From contig CM054140.1 of assembly GCA_028751875.1 (NCBI GenBank), positions 52,777,673 to 52,841,672 of the forward strand: 64,000 nucleotides of DNA, given 5' to 3'. This DNA is from Rapana venosa. Taxonomy: Eukaryota > Mollusca > Gastropoda > Neogastropoda > Muricidae. The position numbers were made by a program, and so were the translations under genes. Below are positions 1 through 11,560 of the stretch, piece by piece (within the stretch, counting starts at the first letter, position 1; every line of letters starts with the position of its first letter). The notes beneath the pieces were generated by a model. It saw only the letters and a program-made list of their open reading frames with translations, was not told the origin of the DNA and made no database searches.

Positions 1-650
1 TCCAAGTCAAGTTGTCAATAGTGACACCTAGAATTTTATGAGCATCAACTTCTTCAACTGGTTTATTCTCAATAACAAAGGTTTGATTTTGGATTTCATT
101 TTCTGCCTTTTTTGTCTTGCTGAAACATACATGCATTTTGTTATTTTCTGCAATCAAAGACATGGTTCAACTGAGTCCAACTGATTAATCTGTCGATATT
201 ATCCTGTAACCTAATTGTTAACCTATGATGATCTTAATCACTGCAGAACAACGATGTATCATCAGCGAACTTTTCACAGTAGAATTTAAAAAAACAGGGT
301 AAATCGTTTACATCGATTGAAAACAAAAATGGTCCTAAGACTAACCCTTGTGGTGTGCCTTATCTAACAGCTACTAAATTTGATGTTTGATCATTAATTG
401 TCACTAATTGCTTTCTGTCTGACAAAAAAATTGCTAGAAAATTAATAAGCTCTGGTGTTAGCTTGTACAAGTATAATTTACGCAGCATCACAGTATGATT
501 AATGACATCAAAGGCCTTTTTGAAGTCAACAAAAAGAAGACCAGTGAATTTATTTTGATTTACATTATTCAAAAGACTGTCGATGATTTGTGTAAGAGCT
601 GTATGACAAGAGTAGTTTTTACGAAGACCTGACTGACTCTCATTCATCAG
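1..650 (-). mobile_element. CR1/Jockey-type non-LTR retrotransposon fragment, RT palm domain
   Basis: On the minus strand 647-360 is an open RT segment that begins with a QSG..K..SCHTAL motif and contains FVDFKKAFD, the first catalytic aspartate block. After one in-frame stop near 362 the same frame continues with GTPQGLVLGP, FLFSIDVNDLP and the catalytic FADDT (255-269). It ends at a stop near 232. In another frame close to the window edge, HKILGVTIDNLTW (about 1-40) is the block that follows the active site in CR1/Jockey-type enzymes. Such enzymes copy their own RNA at a nicked chromosomal target. The element runs off the left edge and breaks off near 650 at a poly-G stretch. One stop and at least one frameshift make it a dead copy. 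It resembles the relics at 32206-34725 and 45971-47060. Confidence 0.85.
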
Positions 651-1681
651 TTTCGGGGGAGGTGGGGGGGGGGGGGGGTTCGTGGTGGTGGTTTTTTGTT
701 TTGTTTTGCATTCCTTCTGGGTGTTTTTTATATTAATACAGACACAATCATTGCACTCTTATATTTTTTCCCACAATGAACACAGACAAAATCACTACAT
801 TGCACTTTTTGTACTTAGTATTTGATAAATGATTTTTGTTTTTGTTTGATGTTTTTCTGTTTTTGTTAAAGGTGAATAGAATTTGACAAAAGCGAAGCTC
901 AGTTTTGCTTTGATGAGATTAAAGTGAAAGTTGATGTGTTTGTTTGACAATTGTTGTGTCGCTCAGGGGTTTCTCCTTTTTTATTTTTTTTTTTTAAGCA
1001 GATAATACTATCATTGTCTTGTTTCTTCGTATCTGCTCATAAAAAAATGTCAGGTCCATAAACAAAATGTTTGAAACGCATACAACAATTGAAATTTTTT
1101 TTAAAAGTTTTGTACTGATGTTTATTATTATCATTTTTTAAAATCTATCTCTCTGTAACGAAGCTCGCGGTCAAAGATAATGACAAATGGAGTGCTGTAC
1201 CTAACTATTCCAATACACATTTTAGCAATCAGGATTAGTAAGTGTTTACAAGCTTATTTCTTTCATATCCATCAAAACCAAATAGTACACTCTGTAGTGT
1301 TAGTTTAATGGCTATGTTAAATTTATTTAGTTTTTTGTGTTAAACATGGGAAATATATATCAATTCTTCTTATTTAATTATTTTTTACAATTGTGACGTA
1401 ACACCAGTCATCATTTGCCATGACTTCATTTAATTATGATTTTCATGTATCTGCTTTTTTCCGTCTACGTCTGTGTATTTGTGTGTTTGTCTTCGTCAAT
1501 CTGTCTGTCTGTACTCTACAATATTTTATCTTTTTCTCTATTTCAAATACGATTTTGTGTTTTTGTGCTCCTATTTTTTATATTGATATGATAGATTCTT
1601 TCTTTTTTTTTATGGATTTTTCTTTCTTCTTCTTCATTCATAGATTATACTTTGGTATGTAGTTTGCTTGCTTGCTCTTGT

Positions 1682-1683
1682 TG

Positions 1684-1716
<33 letters not shown>

Positions 1717-1717
1717 A
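1682..1717. repeat. (CT)n microsatellite
   Basis: CT dinucleotides run across this stretch with one CC interruption. The arginine/glutamate- and serine/leucine-rich ORFs that cross it are artefacts of the repeat. Confidence 0.85.
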
Positions 1718-1930
1718 CTGCCAAGTGTAGATTTAATTATACATTCTGCCTTCCACCTCTCACAAACAAAAGCGGCTCTGTGTCCCATGGGAAGGAGGTT
1801 TGCTGGTACAGAAAATGTTTCATTTACACATAGAACTAGAGCATGCATCCATAATGTGTGTGGCCTTAGTCTGCATGTACACGTGGGTATTTGTCACATA
1901 CATGGAGGAAAAGAGTGGATGGAAGAATAA

Positions 1931-1934
1931 TGGT

Positions 1935-1981
<47 letters not shown>
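1931..1981. repeat. (TG)n microsatellite
   Basis: An almost perfect run of about 25 TG units; the VCVCVC peptide in the overlapping ORF is only its translation. Confidence 0.9.
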
Positions 1982-1982
<1 letters not shown>

Positions 1983-2517
1983 ATATACTCTACATTATTT
2001 TTAAATAATCTTTTCTGTGTTAAGATATACTTTAAGAGCTCTATATACTTTAAGAGCTATAGAAAGTATTTATATAAAGAAATAATAGAAATGGATACAA
2101 AAGAAAGGAAATATGTATGTATATAAAAGATTAATAATGTAAAAACAACCAGAGAGATATATTTTCATCTGCTTGTTTTTCAAGTTCAGCATTTCTTCAT
2201 AAACTATAACATTTAACAAATGCACCTAAACTTCACATATTTATTACCTCTCTTGCTTAAAATCCTTACCCAGAAAAAGCAGCTCTTCCCTTGTTTCACA
2301 CCACAGTGCTGTGTGTAATGCTATGGAGTCAGTGTGCTTTAGGAAAAGGCTTCATTACAAATCTTACCCTTAACCTTTGGCACCAAGCCTTGCAGACGCT
2401 ATCAATGATCAGCCTAAAACTGGTGCAAAGATGGATTTCAAACTATCGACCAAGACGTCCCTTATGTAGCCCTAATGACTATTTTATTATAAACGGGGAA
2501 CAAAGGATGACGACAAC

Positions 2518-2550
2518 AATGATGATGATGATGATAGTGGTGATGATGAC
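2518..2550. repeat. (ATG)n trinucleotide repeat
   Basis: ATG units with one or two interruptions. Similar (GAT)n runs form the 3' tails of RTE-A copies in this window, but no RTE coding sequence lies upstream here, so it is left as a simple repeat. Confidence 0.75.
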
Positions 2551-2699
2551 CTGATTGGTTGATTGATTGGTTCAGCTTTTGGAGAAGTTTACCATGGCCT
2601 TCATACCTTAGTGGTGAAAGCGTCATACTGGTGACGTGACGGTGACTGAGGGCCTGTTCAGTGTCTCTACTGATGTGTCTTGCTTGAGATTTTTCTCCT

Positions 2700-2905
2700 A
2701 GGGTTTCCATCCATACTGACTTTACTCTTCCCACTTGCCGAGAGTCCTTTGGGTGAGATTATACACTAAGGTCCCAGTGCCAAACATGTAAGATATCTTA
2801 TGCACACGTTGAAATACCAAAAGTCTCCATAAAAAATATTGGACAGCAATGGGTGGTGGGATGGGTGACACGAATATGTCCAGCATGCACCCTGTTACCG
2901 TGTTC
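2700..2905 (+). mobile_element. SINE-like copy (conserved body, diverged)
   Basis: The segment around 2751-2830 reads gagattatacactaaggtcc and then atcttatgcacacgtt, matching in order and spacing the blocks at 42790-42914 and 60975-61090 (gagactataaa..gtccc..gtgcg, then acatcttgcgcaca). The part after it (ggacagcaatgggtggtgggatgggtgacacgaa, then cagcatgcaccc) corresponds to the second half of a SINE I recall from gastropod genomes; that recollection is unverified. SINEs are non-coding and rely on LINE enzymes. No clear tRNA-like promoter or tail is visible, and the borders are approximate. Confidence 0.5.
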
Positions 2906-3726
2906 CACTTGCCTTTGGCACGCTGTTTGAAACATTCACTGCATTTTCGCAGCGTCTTCTCAAGGACATAATTATAAAGGGAGAAATGGATCAGTCAGTT
3001 CATCATTAGCCGTAGAGTAAAGGCATAAAAGTGATGGGGCATAGAACTAAGGCATGAACGTGATGAGGTATAGAACTAAGGCATGAACGTGATGAGGTAT
3101 AGAACTAAGGCATGAACGTGATGAGCTATAGAACTAAGGCATGAACGTGATGAGGTATAGAACTAAGGCATGAACGTGATGAGGTATAGAAACTAAGGCA
3201 TGAATGTGATGAGGTAGAGAACTAAGGCATGAACCTGATGGGGTGAAAAACTAAGGCATAAAAGTGATATAACTAAGACATAAAAGTGATGAGGAATAGA
3301 ACTAAGGCATGAACGTGATGAGGTATAGAACTAAGGCATGAACGTGATGAGGTATAGAACTAAGGCATAAACGTGACGGGGTAAAGAACTAACGCATGCA
3401 CGTGATGAGGTATAGAACTAAGACACGTGATAAGGTAAAGAGCTAAGGCATGAACGTGATGAGGTATACAACTATGGCATGAACGTGATGAGGTATAGAA
3501 CTAAGGCATGAACGTGATTGGTTAAAGAACTAAGGCATAAAAGTGATCTAACTAAGACATAAAAGTGATGAGGTATAGAACTAAGGCATGAACGTGATGA
3601 GGTATAGACCTAAGGCATAAACGTGACGGGGTAAAGAACTAAGGTATGAACGTGATGAGGTATAGACCTAAGGCATAAACGTTACGGGGTAAAGAACTAA
3701 GGTATGAACGTGATGAGGTATAGAAC

Positions 3727-4130
3727 TAAGACACGTGATGGGGTAAAGAACTAAGGTATGAACGTGATGAGGTATAGAACTAAGACACGTGATGGGGTAA
3801 AGAACTAAGGTATGAACGTGATGAGGTATAGAACTAAGACACGTGATGGGGTAAAGAACTAAGGCATGAACGTGATGAGGTATAGAACTAAGACACGTGA
3901 TGGGGTAAAGAACTAAGGCATGAACGTGATGAAGTATAGAACTAAGACACGTGATGGGGTAAAGAACTAAGGCATGAACGTGATGAGGTATAGAACTAAG
4001 ACACGTGATGGGGTAAAGAACTAAGGCATGAACGTGATGAAGTATAGAACTAAGACACGTGATGGGGTAAAGAACTAAGGCATGAACGTGATGAGGTATA
4101 GAACTAAGACACGTGATGGGGTATAGAACT
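3727..4130 (+). repeat. 54 bp dimeric higher-order repeat inside the satellite
   Basis: The string acacgtgatgggg occurs at 3731, 3785, 3839, 3893, 3947, 4001, 4055 and 4109, an exact 54 bp period over eight copies. Each unit is a 25 bp acacgtg-type monomer plus a 29 bp gaacgtgatgagg-type monomer. From the fifth unit a gaggtata/gaagtata difference alternates, giving a 108 bp superperiod (gaagtata at about 3931 and 4039). This means the dimer, and then a tetramer, was the unit of recent amplification. Confidence 0.95.
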
Positions 4131-5189
4131 AAAGCATGAATGTGATGAGGTATAGAACTAAGGCATGAACGTGATGAGCTATAGAACTAAGGCATAAAAC
4201 GTGATGGGGTATAGAGCTAAGTCATAAAACGTGATGGGGTATAGAACTAAGACATAAAACGTGATGGGGTATAGAACTAAGACATAAAACGTAATGGGGT
4301 ATAGACCTAAGGCATAAAAGTCATGGGGTATAGAACTAAGATATCAAAGTGATGGGGTATAAAACTAAGGCATAAAAGTGATGGGGTAAAGAACTAAGGC
4401 ATGAACGTGATGGGTTAAAGAACTGAGGCATAGAAGGGATAGAACTAAGACATAAAACGTGATGGGGTATAGAACTAAGACACGTGATGGGGTAAAAAAC
4501 TAAGGCATAAAAGTGATGGGGTTTAGAACTAAGACACGTGATGGAGTATACAACGAATGCATAAAACGTAATGGGGGTAAAAAAACTAAGACATAAAAGT
4601 GATGGGGTATAGAATTAAGGCATAAAACGTGATGGGTGTAGAACTATGCCATAAAAGTGATGGAGTAAAGAACTGAGGCATGAACGTGATGGGGTATAGA
4701 ACTAAGGCATGAACGTGATGGGGTATAGAACTAAGACAAAAAAGTGATGGGGTCTAGAACTAAGTCATAAAAGTGATGGGGTATAGAACTAAGTCATAAA
4801 AGTGATGGGGTATAGAACTAAGGCATGAACGTGATGGGGTATAGAACTAAGGCATGAACGTGATGGGGTAAACAACTTAGACATGAACTTTATGGGTTAA
4901 AGAACTGAGGCATAAAAGTCATAGAACTAAGACATAAAACGTGATGGGTATAGAACTAAGACATAAAACGTGATGGTGTATAGAACTAAGGCATAAAAGT
5001 GATAGAACTAAGACATAAAATTTGATGGGGGTATAGAACTAAGACATAAACGTGATGGGTATAGAACTAAGACATAAAACGTGATGGTGTATAGAACTAA
5101 GGCATAAAAGTGATAGAACTAAGACATAAAATTTGATGGGGGTATAGAACTAAGACATAAAACGTGATGGGGTATAGAACTAAGACATA

Positions 5190-8110
5190 CAAGTGATAGA
5201 ACTAAGTCATAAAACGTGATAGGGTATAGAACTAAGACACGTGATTGAGTAAAGAACAAAGGCATTAAAGTAATTGGGTATAGAACTAAGACACGTGATG
5301 GGGTATAGAACGAATGCATAAAACGTGATGGGGTAAAGAACTAAGACATAAAAGTGATGGGGTAGGGAACTAAGGCATAAAGCGTAATGGGGTATAGAAC
5401 TAAGTCATAAAACGTGATAGGGTATAGAACTAAGGCATAAAACGTGATGGGATATAGAACTAAGTCATAAAACGTAATGGGGTATAGAACTAAGGGATAA
5501 AACGTGATGCGGTATAGAACTAAGTCATAAAACGTGATGGGGTATAGAATTAAGTCATAAAACGTGATGGGGTATAGAACTAAGGCATAAAACGTGATGT
5601 GGTATAGAACTACGACATAAAACGTGATGGGGCATAGAACTAATACATAAAAGTGATGGGGTATAGAACTAAGACATAAAAGTGATGGGGTATAGAACTA
5701 AGTCATAAAACGTGATGGGGTATAGAACTAAGACATAAAAGTGATGGGGTATTGAACTAAGACATACAAGTGATGGGGTATAGAACTAAGGCATAAAAGT
5801 GATGGGGTATAGAACTAGGACATAAAAGTGATGGGGTATAAAACTAAGACATAAAACGTGATGGGGTATAGAACTAAGTCATAAAAGTGATGGGGTATAG
5901 AACTAAGACATAAAAGTGAGATATAGAACTAAGACACGTGATGGGGTATGGAACTAAGGCATAAAAGTGATGGGGTAAAGAATTAAGGCATCAACGTGAT
6001 TGGTTATAGAACTAAGTCATGAAACGTGATGGGGTGTGGAACTAAGTCATAAAACGTGATGGGGTAAAGAAGTAAGACATAAAAGTGATGGTGTATAGAA
6101 CTAAGGCATGAACGTGATGGGGCATAGAACTAAGGCATAAAAGTGATGGGGTATAGAACTAAGGCATGAAACGTGATGGGGTATAGAACTAAGACATACA
6201 AGTGATAGAACTAAGTCATAAAACGTGATAGGGTATAGAACTAAGACACGTGATTGAGTAAAGAACAAAGGCATAAAAGTAATTGGGTATAGAACTGAGA
6301 CACGTGATGGGGTATAGAACGAATGCATAAAACGTGATGGGGTAAAGAACTAAGACATAAAAGTGATGGGGTAGTGAACTAAGGCATAAAGCGTAATGGG
6401 GTATAGAACTAAGTCATAAAACGTGATAGGGTATAGAACTAAGGCATAAAACGTGATGGGATATAGAACTTAGTCATAAAATTGATGGGGTATAGAACTA
6501 AGGCATAAAAGTGATGGGGTATAGAACTAAGGCATGAACGTGATGGGGTAAAGAACATAGGCATGAACGTTATTGGTTAAAGAACTGAGGCATAAAAGTG
6601 ATAGAACTAAAACATAAAACGTGATGGGGTATAGAACTAAGACATAAAACGTGATGTTGTATAGAACTAAGGCATAAAAGTCATAGAACTAAGACATACA
6701 ACTTGATGGGGTTATTGAACTAAGACATAAAACGTGATTGGGTATAGAACCAAGATATAAAAGTAATAGAACTAAGTCATAAAACGTGATAGGGTATAGA
6801 ACTAAGACACGTGATTGAGTAAAGAACAAAGGCATTAAAGTAATTGGGTATAGAACTAAGACACGTGATGGGGTATAGAACGAATGCATAAAACGTGATG
6901 GGGTAAAGAACTAAGACATAAAAGTGATGGGGTAGAGAACTAAGGCATAAAGCGTAATGAGGTATAGAACTAAGTCATAAAACGTGATAGGGTATAGAAC
7001 TAAGGCATAAAACGTGATGGGATATAGAACTAAGTCATAAAACGTAATGGGGTATAGAACTAAGACATAAAAGTGATAGAACTAAGTCATAAAACGTGAT
7101 AGGGTATAGAACTAAGACACGTGATTGAGTAAAGAACAAAGGCATAAAAGTAATTGGGTATAGAACTAAGACACGTGATGGGGTATAGAACGAATGCATA
7201 AAACGTGATGGGGTGAAGAACTAAGACATAAAAGTGATGGTGTAGAGAACTAATGCATAAAGCGTAATGGGGTATAGAACTAAGTCATAAAACGTGATAG
7301 GGTATAGAACTAAGGTATAAAACGTGATGGGATATAGAACTAAGTCATAAAACGTAATGGGGTATATAACTAAGGAATAAAACGTGATGGGGTATAGAAC
7401 TAAGTCATAAAACGTGATGGGGTATGGAACTAAGTCATAAAACGTGATGGGGTATAGAACTAAGTCATAAAACGTGATGGGGTATAGAACTAATGCATAA
7501 AAGTGATAGGGTATAGAACTAAGACACGTGATGGGGCATAGAACTACAGCATAAAAGTGATGGGGTATAGAACAAAGGCATAAAAGTGATGGGGTATAGA
7601 ACTAAGGCATGAACGTGATGGGGTATAGAACTAAGGCATACAAGTGATGGGGTATAGAACTAAGGCATGAACTGATTGTGTAAAGAACTTAGACATGAAC
7701 TTTATGGGTTAAAGAACTGAGGCATAAAAGTCATAGAACTAAGACATAAAACGTCATGGATATAGCACTAAGACATAAAATGTGATAGTGTATAGAACTA
7801 AGGCATAAAAGTGATGGAACTAATACATAAAACTTGATGGGTGTATAGAACTAAGACATAAAACGTGATGGGGTATAGAACTAAGACATACAAGTGATAG
7901 AACTAAGTCATAAAACGTGATAGGGTATAGAACTAAGACACGTGACTGAGTAAAGAACAAAGGCATAAAAGTAATTGGGTATAGAACTAAGACACGTGAT
8001 GGGGTATAGAACGAATGCATAAAACGTGAAGGGGTAAAGAACTAAGACATAAAAGTGATGGGGTAGAGAACTAAGTCATAAAACGTGATAGGGTATAGAA
8101 CTAAGGCATA
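5190..8110 (+). repeat. Multi-monomer higher-order block, five dispersed copies
   Basis: A block of about ten monomers recurs with its variants in the same order: a tgatagggtata monomer, an acacgtgattgagtaaag monomer, a gaacaaaggcat..gtaattggg monomer, an acacgtgatggggtata monomer, a gaacgaatgcataaaacgtg monomer, then an aaagcgtaatg.ggtata monomer. The diagnostic gtgattgagtaaag (or gtgactgag) sits near 5241, 6251, 6811, 7121 and 7950. The spacings differ (about 1010, 560, 310 and 830 bp), so the block was copied as a unit and is separated by varying numbers of other monomers. Confidence 0.85.
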
Positions 8111-8354
8111 AAACGTGATGGGATATAGAATAAGTCATAAAACGTAATGGGGTATAGAACTAAGGAATACAACGTCATGGGGTATAGAACTAAGCCATAA
8201 AACGTGATGGGGTATGGAACTAAGTCATAAAACGTGATGGGGTATAGAACTAAGGCATAAAACGTGATGGGGTATAGAACTAGGACATAAAACGTGATGG
8301 GGCATAAAACTAATACATAAAAGTGATGGGGTATAGAACTAAGACATAAAGTGA

Positions 8355-8620
8355 TGGGTCTAGAACAAAAGTCAAAAAGGTGGGGGTAGAACAAAGGGCA
8401 AAAAAGGAGGGGGTGAAAAAGGCATAAAATGGGGGGTTAGACTAAGGCATAAAGTGAGGGGGTTAGACTAGGCAAAAGGAGGGGGTATAAAACAAGCATA
8501 AAACTAGGGGGTTAACAAGCATAAAACGTGGGGGTTAGAATAAGGCAAAAGTGATGGGGTTAAACAAAGGGATAAAATGATGGGGTTAAAAAACTAAAAC
8601 GTGTGGGGTGGAACTAAGGC
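8355..8620 (+). repeat. Degraded patch within the satellite array
   Basis: Monomers here lose bases and their G runs grow (tgggggtagaacaaagggc, aggagggggtgaaaaagg) while monomers on both sides stay clean. The pattern of swollen homopolymers plus dropped bases matches the noisy blocks further right, so consensus error is more likely than true decay. Confidence 0.65.
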
Positions 8621-8788
8621 ATAAAAGTGATGGTATAGAATCAAGGCATAAAACGTAATGGGGTGTAGAACTAGGGCATAAAACGTGATGGGGTGTAGAA
8701 CTAAGGCATAAAACGTGATGGGGTGTAGAACTAAGTCATAAAACGTGATGGGGTGTAGAACTAAGGCATAAAACGTGATGGGGTATAG

Positions 8789-9319
8789 CTTTATCTGTCC
8801 CGTAGTCTGACGACCGTGGGGGCACCCTCAAAGACTCAACAACCAGTTCCCTCCATTCCTCTCTCTGTTCTGCCTTTCTCAGGGTTTTGTTGAGTTCTAG
8901 GCCTGTCCATTCGCTGATGTTATCCTCCCAGCTCTTCCTTGGTCTGCCTCTTCTTCTTCCTCCTTGGACAGTGTCTTGTAAAACTGTCTTTGCAAGCCCT
9001 TTGGATCTTGTGACATGCCCCTACCATTTAAGTTTACGCTTTTTCACGTCGTTTAAAGGTTCTCATAGGGTCCAATGGTTTGCTGGTTTCTGTTATGCAC
9101 GCTTTCGTTGCTTATGTGGTCTTTGTAGGAGATGCCAAGGAGTCTCCGAAAGCATCTCATCTCCACCGCCTGTACTCTTCTCTCTGCAGTCAGGGTCCAT
9201 GATTCACAGGCATACAGAAATATGGATATGACAAGGGAGCGCATTAGTCTGATCTTGGAGATAAGTGAGATATTTTTATCTCTCAAGATGGCGTTTGTGG
9301 GCCACATTGTAATAACCAA
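8789..9319 (-). mobile_element. RTE-type retrotransposon, 3' part
   Basis: On the minus strand 9319-9053 encodes the end of an RTE polyprotein: ILRDKNISLISKIRLMRSLV, then FLYACESWTLTA, then MRCFRRLLGISYKDH. After a frameshift near 9055 it continues through KLKW.GHVTRSKGLAKTVLQ, GGRRRGRPRKSWEDNISEW and a final KAERE-like helix to about 8800. The SWTLT, WFGHVTR-like and GRRRGRP blocks in this order are typical of the C-terminal region of RTE/BovB-like elements. Its missing 5' portion is found inverted directly beside it (9320-11228), so the two pieces form one insertion. The 3' end abuts satellite at 8788. No (GAT)n tail is seen. Confidence 0.88.
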
Positions 9320-11228
9320 TCAAATGAAAGAGGCTTGAGACTCCTGGAGTTTGCCAGTAACAACCACCTCCAGCTAGTGAATACACTTGGCCCACACAAG
9401 AAATCCAGAAAATGGACATGGCATAGCCCAAATGGAGAACACCACAACCAAATAGGTTACATCATGGAAAAGACGGTTTCAGTCTAGCGTTAACATTGCA
9501 CGACACGAAGTTTTCCAAGAGCAGAATGGGAGTGATCTTTTTCTTGTGATGAGACTTTCCGATACGTCTAAAAAAATCCACAAGCGGAACAACATCAGGA
9601 TCAAATTTGATCTCGGAAGTGAAGGACCAGGGGTTTAGAAACCTTTCAAGCAAGGATAGGTGGAAAGTTTGCAGCACTCACTGTGATAGACTCAGACATA
9701 GATACACTGACGATAGTTTCAATCCCAGCAGTGACTGAAACAGCAAGCGAGTTTTCTTGGCAACGCCGACCAGTCAAAAAACCATGGGTCAACCTAACAT
9801 CCTACAACTATGCGACAAGCGTAGAGGAGGTGAAGAAAAAAAAATAAAACAAAAGAAAGAGCGAAAAATATAGGGCAGTCAACAAAAAGAATCGGAAGTC
9901 ATGATGGAGGCAAAAGAGAAATGGTGGGTTGAACAGTGCCAAGGCATTGAAGAAAACACCCAAAAAAAAACAATAGTAAAAAAAGCATATCAGCTGGTGA
10001 AAGCCTGACAGCACAAAACAGGGAAACGGTTTAACAATCCAAGACAAAAATGGGAAGTGTCCCCCTGACGAAACCCGGATATTCTGAACAGAATGGACAG
10101 AATTTCTGCTCCGACCTGTATAACTATAAAAACCGCAGGAGATCCAGAAGTCCTTAAAGTACCCCCAAGCAAAGACACAGACAGTCACCCTATCCCCGAG
10201 AAGTGGAAACAGCAGTCAGATCGCTGAAAAGGGGGAAGTCAGCAGGGCTGACAACATTCCAGCTTTAGTTGGTTCAAGCTGGAGGGAAGCATGATCAGTG
10301 CCCTACTAAGAATCTGCAACAAGATCTGGCAGACAGGAAAATGGCCAACACCATGGACACAGTCACTCATCATCACCCTCCCAAAAAAGGAAATCTACAA
10401 CAATGCCATATGACCGCACAATCAGCCCCATATGCCACCCAAGCAAGGTTATGCTGCAGATAATATTGAATAGACTGAGGCCACAAGCAGAGACCAATTG
10501 CTGAGGAAGAAGCAGGTTTCAGGCAGGGCGCAGCACAACAGAACAGATATTCAACCTTCAGAATACTATGTGGCGGTACCTTCAACATAACAAGACCTTT
10601 ACCACCTATTTATCGATTTTAAGAAGGCATTTGGGCAGGTGGGGTGGCATGCAGCTTTTTGGGCAACCATGAATTTGTACAGCATCAATGCAAACCTGAT
10701 CAGTCATCAAACAGCTGTACAGCGAGGCCACCAGTGCAATGTACTACAAAAAAACAACATTGGAGAATGGTTTCGAACACAGTTGGAGTAAGGCGGGCTG
10801 TCTACTCTCACCCACCTTTTTAAAAATCTTCCTTTAGAGAATCATGGTGATGCACTGAAACATCATGAAGGATCAGTCAGCATTGGTGGCAGAACGATCA
10901 CAACCTCCGCTTTGAAGATGCATTGATGGAATGCAGGATCAGAAAAAGAGCTTGCAGCCTAACAGAACACTTGAAAAAGGCCTCCAAAACTACGATGGAA
11001 TCAGTGCAGATAAGACCAAATGATACAAATACCCCCAAAAGGGATTGCATGTTAAAATAATAAAATAATAAGGGAAATTTATACGCAACTTGAAAAAGAC
11101 AATCAAACCCATGTTCGGGGTTAATGCCCAAACGGGGGAAACGTTAAAACTTCAAGTCCCGGGGGGCCCTTTGTATCAACCGGGGATCAAGCCGAAGTAT
11201 AGCGGGCGACAGACAATAACACTTTTTC
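9320..11228 (+). mobile_element. RTE-type retrotransposon, inverted 5' part (endonuclease to RT)
   Basis: Read on the plus strand, the piece starts inside the endonuclease (NERGLRLLEFASNNHLQL, about 9325; then KWTWHSPNGEHHNQI). It continues through the linker to the RT: EVETAVRSLKRGKSAG (10200), PKKGNLQQCH, AEEEAGFRQG (10500), a degraded DFKKAFGQVWH (10615), TTVGVRQGC-like sequence (10770), and GGRTIT..LRFADD-like sequence (10880). It fades at 11100-11228 in the segment before the SWTLT block. That is where the adjoining minus-strand piece begins, so together they make one element with its 5' part flipped. Many frameshifts and stops mean it is dead. Damage increases rightwards, partly as homopolymer swelling. 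Confidence 0.85.
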
Positions 11229-11560
11229 AAAAAAAACCCACCTGGGGTTAGAAAAAAGACTAAAACTGTAGGGTATAAATAATACATAAAAGTGATGGGG
11301 GATGAATAAGAATAAATGATGGGGGGTTTGAACTAAGACATAAAAGTTGGGGGATAGAACTAAAAAAAAATATGGGGTATAAACTAAGGCTTTAAAAAGG
11401 TGGGGATGAATTAAACATAAAAATGATAGGGTATAGAAATAACGGGGGGGTATAAAAATATGAAGTTGGGGGATAAAACTAAACGGATGGGGATGAAAAA
11501 AGGGAAAAAAATTAATGGGGGGATAGAAGTACAACATAATTAGGCATTGAACTAAAATAA
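11229..11560 (+). repeat. Satellite array, continuation in degraded form
   Basis: Recognisable monomer pieces (aatacataaaagtgatgggg, gaactaagacataaaag, atagggtatagaa) occur in the same orientation as the 3012-8788 array, with swollen G and A runs and lost bases. Its position just beyond the RTE insertion shows the element landed inside a larger array. Confidence 0.85.

Larger units (their letters stand above)
651..2699. other. AT-rich spacer without a recognisable gene
   Basis: This stretch has only short ORFs of biased composition. It holds a poly-G tract (about 662-679), a CT microsatellite, a TG microsatellite and a short ATG repeat, listed separately. I see no splice-site or coding pattern that supports a host gene. 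Confidence 0.6.
3012..8788 (+). repeat. Satellite array, 25-30 bp monomers
   Basis: About 5.8 kb consists of head-to-tail monomers, all in one orientation. The commonest unit is 30 bp: aactaaggcataaaacgtga followed by tggggtatag. Shorter classes carry gcatgaacgtgatgaggtata (29 bp), gcataaaagtgatggggtata (28 bp) and gacacgtgatggggtaaag (25 bp). Monomer classes are not mixed at random. The left part is rich in the gaacgtgatgagg type, the middle in a 54 bp dimer, and the right in the aaaacgtgatgggg type with a recurring multi-monomer block. The array stops at an RTE insertion at 8789 and resumes, damaged, at 11229, so it once extended further. Minus-strand ORFs that repeat LYPITFYALV are translations of the satellite, not genes. 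Confidence 0.97.

Noticed and set aside
2511..2550. (ATG)n as an RTE-A 3' tail
   Set aside because: No RTE sequence (the cacgggtc end) precedes it on either strand.
5119..8394. Minus-strand ORFs of 66-97 residues repeating LYPITFYALV
   Set aside because: They are translations of the satellite monomers; a 30 bp unit gives a ten-residue repeat in any open frame.
3012..8788. CRISPR-like array of about 30 bp repeats
   Set aside because: Monomers are directly adjacent with no unique spacers, and the host is clearly eukaryotic.
8700..8800. Satellite seeded by the tail of the RTE element at 8789
   Set aside because: The satellite resumes on the other side of the element at 11229, so the element entered an existing array.
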